DNA of 64,000 bases from JAVBLY01 sp031553035 (GCA_031553035.1 JAVBLY010000008.1:124001-188000); one strand, 5' to 3'. Numbered from the stretch's first letter, positions 52,264-61,753 are shown. Numbers and translations: made by a program. The notes: generated by a model from the letters alone, not told the origin.

Positions 52264-52302
52264 ATGCCTCCGAACTGTATGATAACCACAGACCGGAGGC
52301 AT
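52264..52302. terminator. Hairpin between convergent aroC and amidohydrolase genes
   Basis: ATGCCTCCG (52264-52272) pairs with CGGAGGCAT (52294-52302); AAAA before and TAATTATTTT after suit both directions. Confidence 0.8.
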
Positions 52303-52322
52303 AATTATTTTGCGGTAATAAT

Positions 52323-54047
52323 TTATTTTTCTTCGGATTCTCCTTCAAACAAGGTCTTTCCTTTAAATACTGTCTTTAGAAGCGGGGTGGCTGCGATATC
52401 GAAAGGATCGATTTCCATTATATTTTGTCCAAGAACTATATAGTCAGCCGACAAACCTTCTGCAATACTTCCAAATGTGTCCTCACCAAAATATGCGTAA
52501 GCTCCGTTATATGTTGCGGTCTTCATCATCTGAAGGACATCTACTCTCTGGTCAGGTCCCAGTAAAGTAGATTTGTCGCCCGTTCTTCCGTCACACCTTG
52601 TAACACCTGTCTGGATAGCTTCAAGCGGTTTTGTCACTACTGTTACAGGATAGTCACTTGCATTGGTGGTTATGACGCCGGAGTCAAAGAAAGACTTCAT
52701 TGGATATTCGCTGTTTGCTCTTTCTTCTCCAAGGTAAGGTACTTCCACCTCATTGAAATATCCGGCTTCCTTGAAGAACCAGTATGGATTGGCTGCTGCT
52801 ACCACTTTGAGCTCTCCCATGCGCTTGATGTCGTCTTTTGACGCCAGCTGAAGATGGGTGATGGCATGTCTCATGGTTGATTCGCCGTTTTCTTTGTTTG
52901 CGTAGTCATAAGCATCTACCATCATTCTCACTGCGGCATCTCCTATGGCATGTGCGTGGAGCTGGATGCCCATTTTATCGGCTTTTGCGGCGAATTTATT
53001 GAGATGGTCCTGATCCCATAAGGGCTCGCCTCTGTCGCCGGACTCATCGGCATAATCTTCGAGTAAATATGCAGTATGTCCTTCGACCACTCCATCCATG
53101 AAGAGCTTTATTGAAGTGACCTGGAAGTCTCCGCCTTCGGACTCATCCTTTAATGTCTGGACTTTATCCAGTTCATCCATATAGCCGTCCACATCTTCGA
53201 CCTGATATCCGCCGAAGACCCTGACAACAAGTTTGCCTTCATCATCCAGCTGGTTATATGCATCAAGCAGATTTGTCCCTCCGCCTATATTGATCATAGG
53301 TTCAAAATACGCCGTGATACCAAAGTCTTTGATTTCGTTCTGATATGCCAGTATTCCTTCCTTGAATTCATCCACGGAATATTCGGGTATTACTTTTGTA
53401 ACTAGTTCCTGTGCATTTTCTCTGAAACAGCCTGTCGGATTGCCTTCTGAATCTCTGACTATTACGCCTCCGGGTATATCCTTGGTGTTTTTGTCGACTC
53501 CCATCAATTCCATGGCCTTCGTGTTGACCCAGTATGAATGGTGATCGGCAGAAACGAATGCCATTGGTATTTCGTCGTTTACTTCATCCAGCATTGCTGC
53601 CGTCGGGGCATTGTCGGGGAAAAATCCGTTGACCCAGCCTGCACCTTTTATAAATTCACGGTCCGGGTGATCTTCTATGAATTGTTTGATAGTTGCCTGA
53701 TATTTGGCGACAGTATCATCTTCATATAGGTTTACCTCAAAAAGACCGGCTACGCCTCCTTCATGTCCGTGAGCGTGACTTTCCATGAAGCTGGGCATTA
53801 CCATGCCGTCACCTGTTTCAATGATTTCCGTGTCTTCTCCCAGATATTCATCAAGTCCGGTTTCATCTCCCACATAAACGAATTTGCCGTCTTTTATGGC
53901 TGCAGCTTCAGCCACTGTATCATTTTCATCAGCTGTGTAGATGGTGCCTTTGATTACTGTATCCGCTCCGCTGCTGTCACTTCCGCAGCCTGCAAACACT
54001 GACATGATCATTATCAATGCCAAAATGAGAATTGCTTTCTTTTTCAT
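52323..54047 (-). CDS. Exported YtcJ-like amidohydrolase lipoprotein
   Basis: 574 residues from ATG 54047 (AAGGAGGCGG upstream); the longer frame from 54131 is rejected. N-terminal lipoprotein signal KKKAILILALIMIMSVFAGC with lipobox FAGC. Then a metal-dependent amidohydrolase of the YtcJ/LAF3 type: MPSFMESHAHGH, VSADHHSYWVN, IKLFMDGVVEGHTA, HAHAIGDAAVRM, NASDYPV. The usual family members are cytosolic; this one is predicted to be tethered outside. Probably hydrolyses an amide or formamide-type substrate; unknown. Confidence 0.88.
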   Translation of the reverse strand: MKKKAILILALIMIMSVFAGCGSDSSGADTVIKGTIYTADENDTVAEAAAIKDGKFVYVGDETGLDEYLGEDTEIIETGDGMVMPSFMESHAHGHEGGVAGLFEVNLYEDDTVAKYQATIKQFIEDHPDREFIKGAGWVNGFFPDNAPTAAMLDEVNDEIPMAFVSADHHSYWVNTKAMELMGVDKNTKDIPGGVIVRDSEGNPTGCFRENAQELVTKVIPEYSVDEFKEGILAYQNEIKDFGITAYFEPMINIGGGTNLLDAYNQLDDEGKLVVRVFGGYQVEDVDGYMDELDKVQTLKDESEGGDFQVTSIKLFMDGVVEGHTAYLLEDYADESGDRGEPLWDQDHLNKFAAKADKMGIQLHAHAIGDAAVRMMVDAYDYANKENGESTMRHAITHLQLASKDDIKRMGELKVVAAANPYWFFKEAGYFNEVEVPYLGEERANSEYPMKSFFDSGVITTNASDYPVTVVTKPLEAIQTGVTRCDGRTGDKSTLLGPDQRVDVLQMMKTATYNGAYAYFGEDTFGSIAEGLSADYIVLGQNIMEIDPFDIAATPLLKTVFKGKTLFEGESEEK

Positions 54048-54168
54048 ATTCCGCCTCCTTGGTTTACAAAATAATAAAAAGATCTCCGTTGGCTTTAAAG
54101 TAGCATAAAAAAAAGCATCAAAATACCTCATTTTTTGACGTCTCTTACTGTTGATTTTGACATTTATT

Positions 54169-55296
54169 CTATTCTGTGTCTATTTTAATTTTATATACCC
54201 TGTCATTGTCTTTGATTACCAACTCAAAGACCTTCTCCGTTTTGCTTATCTTGATATCCTCTAGCTCATCAAGCTTCTGGTTTTCGATAAATCTCATCAA
54301 ATAATCTATGTTTTCAAGCAGCATTTCTTTAGTATCGATAGAGAATTTGCCTTTTATGTCTATACCCAGATCATCCAGTATCTCTTTCAGCTTTCTTTTG
54401 GATAGTTCAGGAATGATGTACTTGATTTCGGTCTGAGGGTAGGAAAGGGGCTTGTATTTTTTTCGGTATGCAGATGGAGTCATGCCATAATATTCTTTGA
54501 ATTGTCTGTTGAAATAATCATATGAAGAGAATCCCAGATCTTCATATATTTCCTGGATCGGGTAATCTGTGCCCAAAAGATAAACTTCCGCCCGGTCAAC
54601 TCTTATGATGCTGATGGAATCCTGAAAAGATTCGCCGGCGCCGTCCTTTATGATACGTGAAGCGTAAGACTGATCTATATGCTCGTTATTTGCAAACTCA
54701 CTCAGTCTCAGTTTATTGATATAGTTAAAGTACATGTATTCGAAAAGATTGCTGATCCGTTCATTTTTTGCACCTGTTTGAGAAATAGGATTGAGTTTTT
54801 TTTCTGCGGAGTTATACCTTTGAAGTACGAAGTATGTATCGGCTATATTTGAAATAAAATCGATCTCGGCACCGGGATCTTCTTTGTCCATGCTTTTAAG
54901 ATATGTTCCTATCATCAGGGTTTTCATTTCGTCTATGATTTCTTTGTCAAAGCTGGAATAATAATAAGGATCAAAAATAAATATGCTGTTTGAAAATATT
55001 TGATTATCTATGTGCAGAGCCATCATCAGAGTGTCATCGGAATGAGGATAAAGGCTGTGCATTTCGAAAGGATTGATAAGTAAAAAATCGCCGGCATTCA
55101 GTGTGAACTCATGAAAACTTATCTTGATATCGATAGAGCCCTTTAATATCAACAAGAATTCTACCGTATCATGATAATGTCTGGGTATCTCCCGGATAAT
55201 AATGGGGAATACCTTATACTTCTGTCCGTTTGGTTTATCGATACGTCGCAGAAGAGGAAGATTCATATAAAAATTTTCATTGGATTCCTTTGTCAT
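54169..55296 (-). CDS. AraC family transcriptional regulator
   Basis: 375 residues. N-terminal cupin-like sensing domain (REIPRHYHDTVEFLLILKGSID, NAGDFLLINPFEMHSL), AraC-type double HTH at about 200-290 (FANNEHIDQSYASRIIKDGAG; IQEIYEDLGFSSYDYFNRQFK then YYGMTPSAYRKKY), and an unusual extra C-terminal part of about 80 residues rich in Lys/Glu/Ile. Lies upstream of and codirectional with the exported amidohydrolase, a likely target. SD AGGGAG. Confidence 0.9.
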   Translation of the reverse strand: MTKESNENFYMNLPLLRRIDKPNGQKYKVFPIIIREIPRHYHDTVEFLLILKGSIDIKISFHEFTLNAGDFLLINPFEMHSLYPHSDDTLMMALHIDNQIFSNSIFIFDPYYYSSFDKEIIDEMKTLMIGTYLKSMDKEDPGAEIDFISNIADTYFVLQRYNSAEKKLNPISQTGAKNERISNLFEYMYFNYINKLRLSEFANNEHIDQSYASRIIKDGAGESFQDSISIIRVDRAEVYLLGTDYPIQEIYEDLGFSSYDYFNRQFKEYYGMTPSAYRKKYKPLSYPQTEIKYIIPELSKRKLKEILDDLGIDIKGKFSIDTKEMLLENIDYLMRFIENQKLDELEDIKISKTEKVFELVIKDNDRVYKIKIDTE

Positions 55297-55367
55297 ATTG
55301 TTTTCACTCCCTATTTACGATTTTATCATATTTATCTTGAATTTCACATCATAAAAACCTTAATATA

Positions 55368-55396
55368 TAGACAATTACAGGCTTTTATGGTACTAT
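55368..55396 (+). promoter_or_regulatory. Promoter of rpsO
   Basis: TAGACA (55368-55373), 17-bp gap, TACTAT (55391-55396). Confidence 0.6.
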
Positions 55397-55413
55397 TAGT
55401 GAGTTAATATTTT

Positions 55414-55460
55414 ACCGTAGCTGGGTCATTCGACATCTCCGACGAGGACGTGGCTCCGGT
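55414..55460 (+). promoter_or_regulatory. Structured leader of rpsO
   Basis: ACCG-AGC-GTC in the 5' part pairs with GAC-GCT-CGGT in the 3' part, forming an interrupted stem that ends 12 bases before the SD. S15 represses its own mRNA through leader structures in several bacterial groups; this is a candidate for such a site. Confidence 0.5.
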
Positions 55461-55485
55461 GCATTAAAAAAAGGAGAGAATAATT

Positions 55486-55752
55486 ATGATTGATCAAACA
55501 AAAAAGGCGGAAATTATCGCTGAGTACAAGACCAAAGAAGGTGACACAGGTTCCCCGGAAGTACAGGTTGCAATTCTTACATACAAGATCAACGACCTGA
55601 ACGAACATCTGGGAGTACACAAGAAAGACCACCATTCAAGAAGAGGGCTTCTTAAGATGGTCGGACAGAGAAGAAACCTGCTCAATTACCTGAAGGACAA
55701 GGATATCGAAAGATACAGAGCTTTGGTATCCCGTCTGGGGCTCAGAAAATAA
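55486..55752 (+). CDS. rpsO: 30S ribosomal protein S15
   Basis: 88 residues. EYKTKEGDTGSPEVQVAILT, HKKDHHSRRGLLKMVGQRRNLLNYL are universal. SD AAAGGAGAG. Followed by a terminator and then pnp, the standard rpsO-pnp pair. Confidence 0.97.
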   Translation: MIDQTKKAEIIAEYKTKEGDTGSPEVQVAILTYKINDLNEHLGVHKKDHHSRRGLLKMVGQRRNLLNYLKDKDIERYRALVSRLGLRK

Positions 55753-55761
55753 GATAACATC

Positions 55762-55790
55762 AAGCGGGGAAATATCCTCGCTTTTGTTTT
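55762..55790 (+). terminator. Terminator after rpsO
   Basis: AAGCGGGG / CCTCGCTT stem (one G-U) followed by TTGTTTT. Likely partial, allowing some read-through to pnp. Confidence 0.8.
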
Positions 55791-55884
55791 ATATGCAGGA
55801 CGGACATGTACAAAGATGAGCCGCCCATTCAATGAAAAGGCTGTGCAGGATATAGTTGCATAGCAAAGGAGGAAGAAAAGTATA

Positions 55885-57969
55885 ATGAAATTCGAAGATT
55901 ACAAAACATTCAGAACCGCAGTAGGCGGAAGACTGATGGAGATGGAGATCGGCAAGGTTTGTGAATTTGCAAACGGACAGGTGACCGTGAGATACGGAGA
56001 TACTGTGATCAACGTTACAGCAGTCGCATCCAAGTCTCCAAGAGACAACATCGACTTTTTCCCGCTGAGCGTGGATTATGAAGAAAAGATGTATGCTGCC
56101 GGCAAGATCCCCGGCGGTTTCATAAAAAGAGAAGCAAGACCTTCAGAAAAAGCCATACTTAATTCAAGACTTATAGACAGACCATTAAGGCCGCTTTTCC
56201 CCAAGGGATTCTACAATGATGTTCAGATAGTTGCAATGGTTATGTGCGTCGACCCTGATTGTCCGCCTGAGATCGCGGCCATGATCGGTTCTTCTGTGGC
56301 TCTTTCAATATCGGACATTCCGTTTGAAGGACCTACCGGTTCTGTACTCATAGGCATGATCGACGACAAATTCATAGTGAATCCAACAAAGGAAGAAAGA
56401 GATGAAAGCATACTTCATCTTACCGTTTCCGGAACCAGAGACGCCATAATGATGGTTGAAGCCGGAGCGGAAGAGATTTCCGAAGATCTGATGCTGGATG
56501 CGATCATGTTTGCACACGAAGAGATCAAGAAGATAATCGATTTCATAGACGAGATCGTTGCCGAAGTTGGAAAAGAAAAAACTGAATTCGAGCTTTACAA
56601 AGTCCCCGAAGAGATCGAGGAAGCAGTAAGAGAATTTGCTACAGACAAAATGAAGGAAGCCATCAAGACAGTGGAAAAACAGGAACGTCTTGATAACATG
56701 AACACAGTAGAGGCTGACACCAAAGTCCATTTTGCAGACCTCTGGCCGGAAAATCCAAAGGATGTGGATGCAGTTCTTTACGACATCAAGAAAGAAGAAG
56801 TCAGAAGCATGATCGTCGATGAAGGTATAAGGCCGGACAACAGAAAAACCGATGAAGTCAGACCTATTTGGACAGAAACAGGCTTTTTGCCGAGAGCTCA
56901 CGGAACAGGATTATTCAAGAGAGGACAAACTCAGGTCCTTTCCATAACCACACTGGCACCTCTGGGAGAATCTCAGAGAATAGACGGTATAGGTGACGAA
57001 GAAGGTAAACGTTATATGCATCACTATAATTTCCCGCCTTATTCAGTAGGCGAGACAAAGCCGTTAAGAGGTCCCGGAAGACGAGAGATCGGACACGGCG
57101 CCCTGGCTGAAAGAGCGTTAATACCGGTTCTTCCGGATGAAGAAGATTTCCCTTACGCCATAAGAGTGGTATCTGAAGTCCTTTCATCAAACGGAAGTAC
57201 TTCTATGGGCTCCACATGCGGAAGTTCAATATCTCTTATGGATGCAGGCGTACCTATCAAAGCACCTGTTTCAGGGATCGCAATGGGACTGATCAAGCAT
57301 AACGACAAGATCGCTATCCTTTCCGATATTCAGGGAATGGAAGACTTCCTTGGCGACATGGACTTCAAGGTAGCAGGAACAAAAGACGGGATCACCGCTA
57401 TCCAGATGGATATAAAGATCCATGGACTTTCCAAAGAAATCCTTCAGGACGCGCTTAAGCAGGCACATGAAGGCAGAATGCACATAATGAGTGAGATGAC
57501 GGAAGAGATCAGCGAACCGAGAGCTGAGATGTCCCCGTATGCTCCAAGGATAATTGCTCTTCAGATCGATGTTGATGATATCAGAACCGTAATAGGACCG
57601 GGCGGTAAGACCATCAACAGGATCATAGATGAAACCGGCGTCAAGATAGATATAGATGATTCAGGTCTCATATATATTGCGGCACCTGATATGGACAGCG
57701 CAGAAAAAGGCGTTGATGCTATCGAGACTTTACTCAAGGATGTTGAAGTCGGAGAGATCTACGAAGGGAAGGTAACCAGACTTATGAACTTCGGAGCATT
57801 CATAGAAGTGCTGCCGGGCAAAGAAGGACTTCTCCATATTTCCAAGATGGACAACAAGAGAGTAGAAAAGGTCGAAGATGTAATGAATGTCGGCGATACA
57901 GTGCAGGTTAAGGTTACAGAGATCGACAATCAGGGAAGAATCAATCTTTCCAGAAAAGAATTACTGTAA
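55885..57969 (+). CDS. pnp: Polynucleotide phosphorylase
   Basis: 694 residues. 3'-5' phosphorolytic exoribonuclease. Two RNase PH domains (second with RGQTQVLSITTL and GRREIGHGALAERAL), KH domain (about 555-615, VIGPGGKTINRIIDETG), S1 domain (about 620-690, GEIYEGKVTRLMNFGAFIEV). Strong SD AGGAGGAA. Full family length. Confidence 0.97.
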   Translation: MKFEDYKTFRTAVGGRLMEMEIGKVCEFANGQVTVRYGDTVINVTAVASKSPRDNIDFFPLSVDYEEKMYAAGKIPGGFIKREARPSEKAILNSRLIDRPLRPLFPKGFYNDVQIVAMVMCVDPDCPPEIAAMIGSSVALSISDIPFEGPTGSVLIGMIDDKFIVNPTKEERDESILHLTVSGTRDAIMMVEAGAEEISEDLMLDAIMFAHEEIKKIIDFIDEIVAEVGKEKTEFELYKVPEEIEEAVREFATDKMKEAIKTVEKQERLDNMNTVEADTKVHFADLWPENPKDVDAVLYDIKKEEVRSMIVDEGIRPDNRKTDEVRPIWTETGFLPRAHGTGLFKRGQTQVLSITTLAPLGESQRIDGIGDEEGKRYMHHYNFPPYSVGETKPLRGPGRREIGHGALAERALIPVLPDEEDFPYAIRVVSEVLSSNGSTSMGSTCGSSISLMDAGVPIKAPVSGIAMGLIKHNDKIAILSDIQGMEDFLGDMDFKVAGTKDGITAIQMDIKIHGLSKEILQDALKQAHEGRMHIMSEMTEEISEPRAEMSPYAPRIIALQIDVDDIRTVIGPGGKTINRIIDETGVKIDIDDSGLIYIAAPDMDSAEKGVDAIETLLKDVEVGEIYEGKVTRLMNFGAFIEVLPGKEGLLHISKMDNKRVEKVEDVMNVGDTVQVKVTEIDNQGRINLSRKELL

Positions 57970-57981
57970 TAAATTAATCAG

Positions 57982-58024
57982 TTCCCCTTTGACCTGTATT
58001 AACTGGACAAAGGGGAATTTTTCT
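57982..58024 (+). terminator. Terminator after pnp
   Basis: TTCCCCTTTG / CAAAGGGGAA stem (57982-57991 and 58008-58017) followed by TTTTTCTTT. Confidence 0.9.
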
Positions 58025-58033
58025 TTGTATAAT
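58004..58033 (+). promoter_or_regulatory. Promoter of the M16 peptidase operon
   Basis: TGGACA (58004-58009), 18-bp gap, TATAAT (58028-58033). The -35 box is inside the right half of the pnp terminator, a compact overlap. Confidence 0.65.
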
Positions 58034-58083
58034 GCACTTATACAAAACACATATCCGGCATAATGAAGGGAATCGGAAAACAA

Positions 58084-59343
58084 ATGATAAGCGAAAAAAA
58101 ACTGAGCAACGGCATTACCGTTATCATGGAAAAAATCGACTATGTTCAGTCGGTGGCCGTGGGAATTTTTTTCAGAGCGGGAGCTGTTGACGAAACGTCG
58201 GAAAAATCCGGCATATCCCATTTTATCGAACATATGATGTTTAAAGGAACGGAAAAAAGGTCAGCAAAAGAAATCGCAGAAGATGTGGATATCATAGGCG
58301 GCAATATTAATGCATTTACCGGCAAGGAGAACACTTGCTATTACATAAAGACCATAACAGAAAACATGGAGGCCGGTATCGAAATACTGGCAGATATGAT
58401 AAATAATTCAGTGTTTGACGGTTCAGAAATGGAAAAAGAAAAAAATGTTGTTCTGGAAGAAATGAAAATGATCGAAGACACACCGGATGAACTCTCTATA
58501 GATATCCTGGGAGAGACCGTTCTCAAAAATGTGAGGACAGGCAAAAGCATTATCGGGACAAAGGAATCGGTGAAATCTATAAAAAGGGACGATATCATAA
58601 ATTGTATCGACGAATATTATTCTGCCGGAAATATGGTGATATCCATATCAGGGAATATGGATATATTTAAGACGGTATCGATCCTTGAGAAGTATTTTTC
58701 CGGGATAAAGGAGGGCGTAACTACACGTCCAAAAGAGAACTATATTCACGTGCCTGATTATGTCTATAAACACAGAGAAATAGAGCAAACTCACATCGCT
58801 CTCGGCAATAAGGGATATGCATATGAAGATAAGGACCACTATGCCATGATCCTTTACAGCAATATACTGGGCGGCTCCATGAGTTCCAGACTTTTTCAGA
58901 AGGTCAGAGAAGAAAAAGGGCTTGCCTACACAGTTCAGGCTTTTTCTTCCTCATATGTAGACAACGGGTATTTTACCGTTTATGCCGCAGTGGGACATGA
59001 CAAGACAGAAGAAGCTATTGAAGCTATCAGAGAAGAGCTTATCAGGTTTAAGAATGACGGAGTCGGTGAAAACGAGCTGAAAATGACAAAGGAGCAGATC
59101 AAGGGCAACTTTATATTCGGACAGGAAAGCGTCAATAAGAGGATGTTTACAGCCGGCAGAAATAAGTTGCTTTTAGACAAGTTCATAAGCGATCAGGAGG
59201 TCATCAGCAAGGTAGAGAATGTCACAGAAGATGATATAATGAGAATGGCGGAAGAGCTTGGCAGGCTTGAAGAATACACAGCTGTTATCTTGAGCGGCGA
59301 AGATTTCAACCCTGAGGATCTTATGAAGGGAAAAATATCCTAA
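58084..59343 (+). CDS. M16 family zinc peptidase
   Basis: 419 residues from ATG 58084 (ATG 58063 is an alternative). Inverted zinc motif HFIEH (about 49-53) with the distal Glu in EKNVVLEEMKM; C-terminal half holds LGGSMSSRLFQKVREEKGLAYTV, the R/Y pair of active M16 enzymes. Homologue of Bacillus YmxG/MlpA, found next to pnp and dut in many Firmicutes. Substrate unknown. Confidence 0.93.
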   Translation: MISEKKLSNGITVIMEKIDYVQSVAVGIFFRAGAVDETSEKSGISHFIEHMMFKGTEKRSAKEIAEDVDIIGGNINAFTGKENTCYYIKTITENMEAGIEILADMINNSVFDGSEMEKEKNVVLEEMKMIEDTPDELSIDILGETVLKNVRTGKSIIGTKESVKSIKRDDIINCIDEYYSAGNMVISISGNMDIFKTVSILEKYFSGIKEGVTTRPKENYIHVPDYVYKHREIEQTHIALGNKGYAYEDKDHYAMILYSNILGGSMSSRLFQKVREEKGLAYTVQAFSSSYVDNGYFTVYAAVGHDKTEEAIEAIREELIRFKNDGVGENELKMTKEQIKGNFIFGQESVNKRMFTAGRNKLLLDKFISDQEVISKVENVTEDDIMRMAEELGRLEEYTAVILSGEDFNPEDLMKGKIS

Positions 59344-59772
59344 ATGAAGGTTAAGATAAAGAGCCAAAGCGGAGAAATTCCAAAATACAAAACCGCCGGT
59401 TCAGCGGGCATGGATCTGAAGGCATATATCGAAAACGATATTACTCTTTCTCCGGGCCAGCGTGATTTGATACCTACGGGGATTTTTATCGAACTACCAA
59501 CGGGATACGAAGCTCAGATCAGGGCAAGAAGCGGTTTGGCAGTAAAAAACGGCATATCGCTTGTCAACGGCATAGGAACAATAGACAGCGATTACCGGGG
59601 TGAGATAAAAATATCGATGATAAATCTGGGCAGTGAACCGTTCGTTATTGAGAATGGTGCCCGAATCGCCCAGATGGTCATTGCAAAATATGAAACCGTT
59701 GAATGGGATGCGGTGGATGAACTTGATGAGACTGATAGAGGACACGGAGGCTTCGGCCACACAGGGGTATAG
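59344..59772 (+). CDS. dut: dUTP diphosphatase
   Basis: 142 residues, trimeric dUTPase with all five motifs: AGSAGMDLKA, RSGLAVKNG, NGIGTIDSDYRGEI, ENGARIAQMVI, RGHGGFGHTG. Keeps uracil out of DNA. Starts directly at the end of the M16 gene. Confidence 0.96.
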   Translation: MKVKIKSQSGEIPKYKTAGSAGMDLKAYIENDITLSPGQRDLIPTGIFIELPTGYEAQIRARSGLAVKNGISLVNGIGTIDSDYRGEIKISMINLGSEPFVIENGARIAQMVIAKYETVEWDAVDELDETDRGHGGFGHTGV

Positions 59773-59777
59773 GGGAT

Positions 59778-60773
59778 ATGCTTACGAGGATCGATTCTGA
59801 AAAAAGAGAATACGAGATACTTTCTAAGTTTGCCGCTAAGGCGGCCGAATCTAAAGGGAGAAAGCTTCCTGAAGAAAAATGCACTTTAAGGACTGATTTC
59901 CAGAGGGACAGGGACAGGATAATACATTCCAAAGCCCTGAGAAGGCTCATGCACAAGACTCAGGTTTTTCTGTCTCCGGAAGGAGATCACTTCAGGACAA
60001 GATTGACCCACACCCTTGAAGTAAGCCAAATTTCAGCTACGATTTCAAGAGCGCTGTGTCTGAATGAGGACCTGACCGCTGCCATTGCCATGGGTCATGA
60101 TCTGGGTCATACACCTTTCGGTCACAGCGGTGAGATCATCCTAAATAAGATTTATCCGGATGGATTCAAGCATAATGAGCAAAGTATAAGAATAGTCGAT
60201 GTTCTTGAGAGCAGCGGCGGCAAGAGGGGAATGAATCTGACTGAAGAAGTGCGAAACGGGATCCTTAATCACACCGGCAGCGGAATACCGTTCACCCTCG
60301 AGGGGCAGGTAGTAAAGATAAGCGACCGCATCGCTTATATAAATCACGACATAGACGATGCAATAAGGAGCAATGTCATAAATGCCGATGATCTTCCTTC
60401 AGAATGCGTGCGGGTCCTGGGAGATACCAAAAAACTGAGAATCGATACGCTTGTCAACGATCTGGTGAAAAACAGCGACGGCAAAGACCGGATCATCCAG
60501 GGAGAAGAATGCGCATATCACATGGATGAACTGAGAACATATATGTTCAAAAATGTCTATCATAATGTTAAAGTAAAAAAAGACGAAGAACTTGAAAATG
60601 TGGAAAAAATAATAACCGGGCTGTATGATTTTTATCTGGACCATCCTGAGAAACTCCCGGAGGAATATCGGAATTTAATAGATGAATTCGGAATACAGGA
60701 AATGGTCAAAGACCAAATAGCAGGAATGACAGACAGATACGCATTTGAGACATATGAAGAATTTATTTTATAG
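59778..60773 (+). CDS. dgt: dGTP triphosphohydrolase-like HD enzyme
   Basis: 331 residues. HD-domain deoxynucleotide triphosphohydrolase: SKALRRLMHKTQVFL, RTRLTHTLEVSQIS, GHDLGHTPFGHSGE, and a late ISDRIAYINHDIDDA. This is the shorter form without the extended C domain of E. coli Dgt. Five bases after dut, so both act on the dNTP pool from one transcript. Confidence 0.92.
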   Translation: MLTRIDSEKREYEILSKFAAKAAESKGRKLPEEKCTLRTDFQRDRDRIIHSKALRRLMHKTQVFLSPEGDHFRTRLTHTLEVSQISATISRALCLNEDLTAAIAMGHDLGHTPFGHSGEIILNKIYPDGFKHNEQSIRIVDVLESSGGKRGMNLTEEVRNGILNHTGSGIPFTLEGQVVKISDRIAYINHDIDDAIRSNVINADDLPSECVRVLGDTKKLRIDTLVNDLVKNSDGKDRIIQGEECAYHMDELRTYMFKNVYHNVKVKKDEELENVEKIITGLYDFYLDHPEKLPEEYRNLIDEFGIQEMVKDQIAGMTDRYAFETYEEFIL

Positions 60774-60792
60774 ACGTCGAAAGGACATTATC

Positions 60793-61221
60793 ATGAAAAA
60801 ATTTATAACGGCCGTTATATTGATATTGGTACTTGCATCTATGACAGGCTGTGACGGATCGGAGGATGAAGATACATATAATTCGGACTGGCAGGGTTCT
60901 CTTAAGTCCAGTCAGGGCATTCAGATAAAAGGTGCCAAGGAAGATGTGGTATTTGCAACATACAGCGAAGATTCCGAGATAGAAGGATTCATAAACGAAC
61001 TTGCACTGGATCAATGGGAACCTGCTGATGTCCCGGAAGGCGCCCAAAAGGAATTTATAGCAGTTTTTTACAAGGAAGATGCAAACGGCAATGAAAATGT
61101 TGTGGGGAATATCACAACATATAAAGACAGTACTGTAGTATCTCTTGATTCTTTAGGGTTGAGCCTGGCATTTCAAATGCCCGAAAGTGCACTTGATGCC
61201 ATTCGTAATGCTCAGCCTTAA
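60793..61221 (+). CDS. Small lipoprotein, unknown
   Basis: 142 residues from ATG 60793 (AAAGGA upstream). Signal KKFITAVILILVLASMTGC with lipobox SMTGC, then an Asp/Glu-rich linker and a domain of about 100 residues (EFIAVFYKEDANGNENVVGNIT). Not recognised; 19 bases after dgt. Predicted to be surface anchored. Confidence 0.78.
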   Translation: MKKFITAVILILVLASMTGCDGSEDEDTYNSDWQGSLKSSQGIQIKGAKEDVVFATYSEDSEIEGFINELALDQWEPADVPEGAQKEFIAVFYKEDANGNENVVGNITTYKDSTVVSLDSLGLSLAFQMPESALDAIRNAQP

Positions 61222-61232
61222 TTGATTTCTGG

Positions 61233-61625
61233 TTATCGGGTTCTCTGATTTTCCTTAGGGGTGACACACACTCCCTTGGCTCTGCAAACAACGATAGGTT
61301 CGTCAAGAACATCTGCAGCACTCGGACTGATATCCGGTCTTACAGCTATTACTTTTCTTGCCTCAAACTCCATTATTCTGGAAGTCTCACCGTGCTTAGT
61401 GATCTCTCCGTATGCTTCGATAAAGTCACCTCCGTAAATAGGCGCCAGGAATTCCACATCGTTGTATTTAAGGAAAAGTCCTTCATCGCCGTCGATTTGA
61501 ATAAGCAGCTCAGTAGCAACATCTCCGAAAAGGTGCACTGCATGGGCACCGTCTACAAGATTTCCGCCGTAATGAATATCCTTATGTGAAATCCTCAATC
61601 TTATTGTGCTAGTGTACTTGGTCAT
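61233..61625 (-). CDS. kal: 3-aminobutyryl-CoA ammonia-lyase (Kal-like)
   Basis: 130 residues from ATG 61625 (GGAGGG upstream). Hotdog-fold protein: RLRISHKDIHYGGNLVDGAHAVHLFGD, FLKYNDVEFLAPIYGGDFIEAYGEI, RKVIAVRPDIS. The size (about 130 residues) and these segments fit Kal, which removes ammonia from 3-aminobutyryl-CoA to crotonyl-CoA in lysine fermentation; a thioesterase-type hotdog enzyme is the alternative. The divergent neighbour is a sigma-54 activator with a lysine-pathway-like sensor, which supports Kal. A -24/-12 promoter precedes it. Confidence 0.82.
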   Translation of the reverse strand: MTKYTSTIRLRISHKDIHYGGNLVDGAHAVHLFGDVATELLIQIDGDEGLFLKYNDVEFLAPIYGGDFIEAYGEITKHGETSRIMEFEARKVIAVRPDISPSAADVLDEPIVVCRAKGVCVTPKENQRTR

Positions 61626-61693
61626 ATATTTTTCCCTCCTGTCAATTATACAATTATAATACGTAGTCTTATGAAAAGACAAACTAATATATT

Positions 61694-61709
61694 TGCAAAA
61701 AACATGCCA
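61694..61709 (-). promoter_or_regulatory. Sigma-54 (-24/-12) promoter of the Kal-like gene
   Basis: On the minus strand TGGCATGTTTTTTGCA: GG at -24, GC at -12, exactly 10 bp between them, matching TGGCACG-N4-TTGCW closely. Transcription would start near 61683, leaving a leader of about 58 bases. Confidence 0.82.
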
Positions 61710-61737
61710 CTGGGTTATCATGTAAATAGCACAATCT

Positions 61738-61753
61738 GAACCGAAAACGGTTC
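61738..61753. promoter_or_regulatory. Candidate activator-binding dyad, site 1
   Basis: GAACCG-AAAA-CGGTTC, a perfect 6-bp inverted repeat about 30-45 bp upstream of the -24 box and 48 bp before the activator start codon. Shares ACC-N6-GGTTCG with two sites at the right end of the window. Confidence 0.7.
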
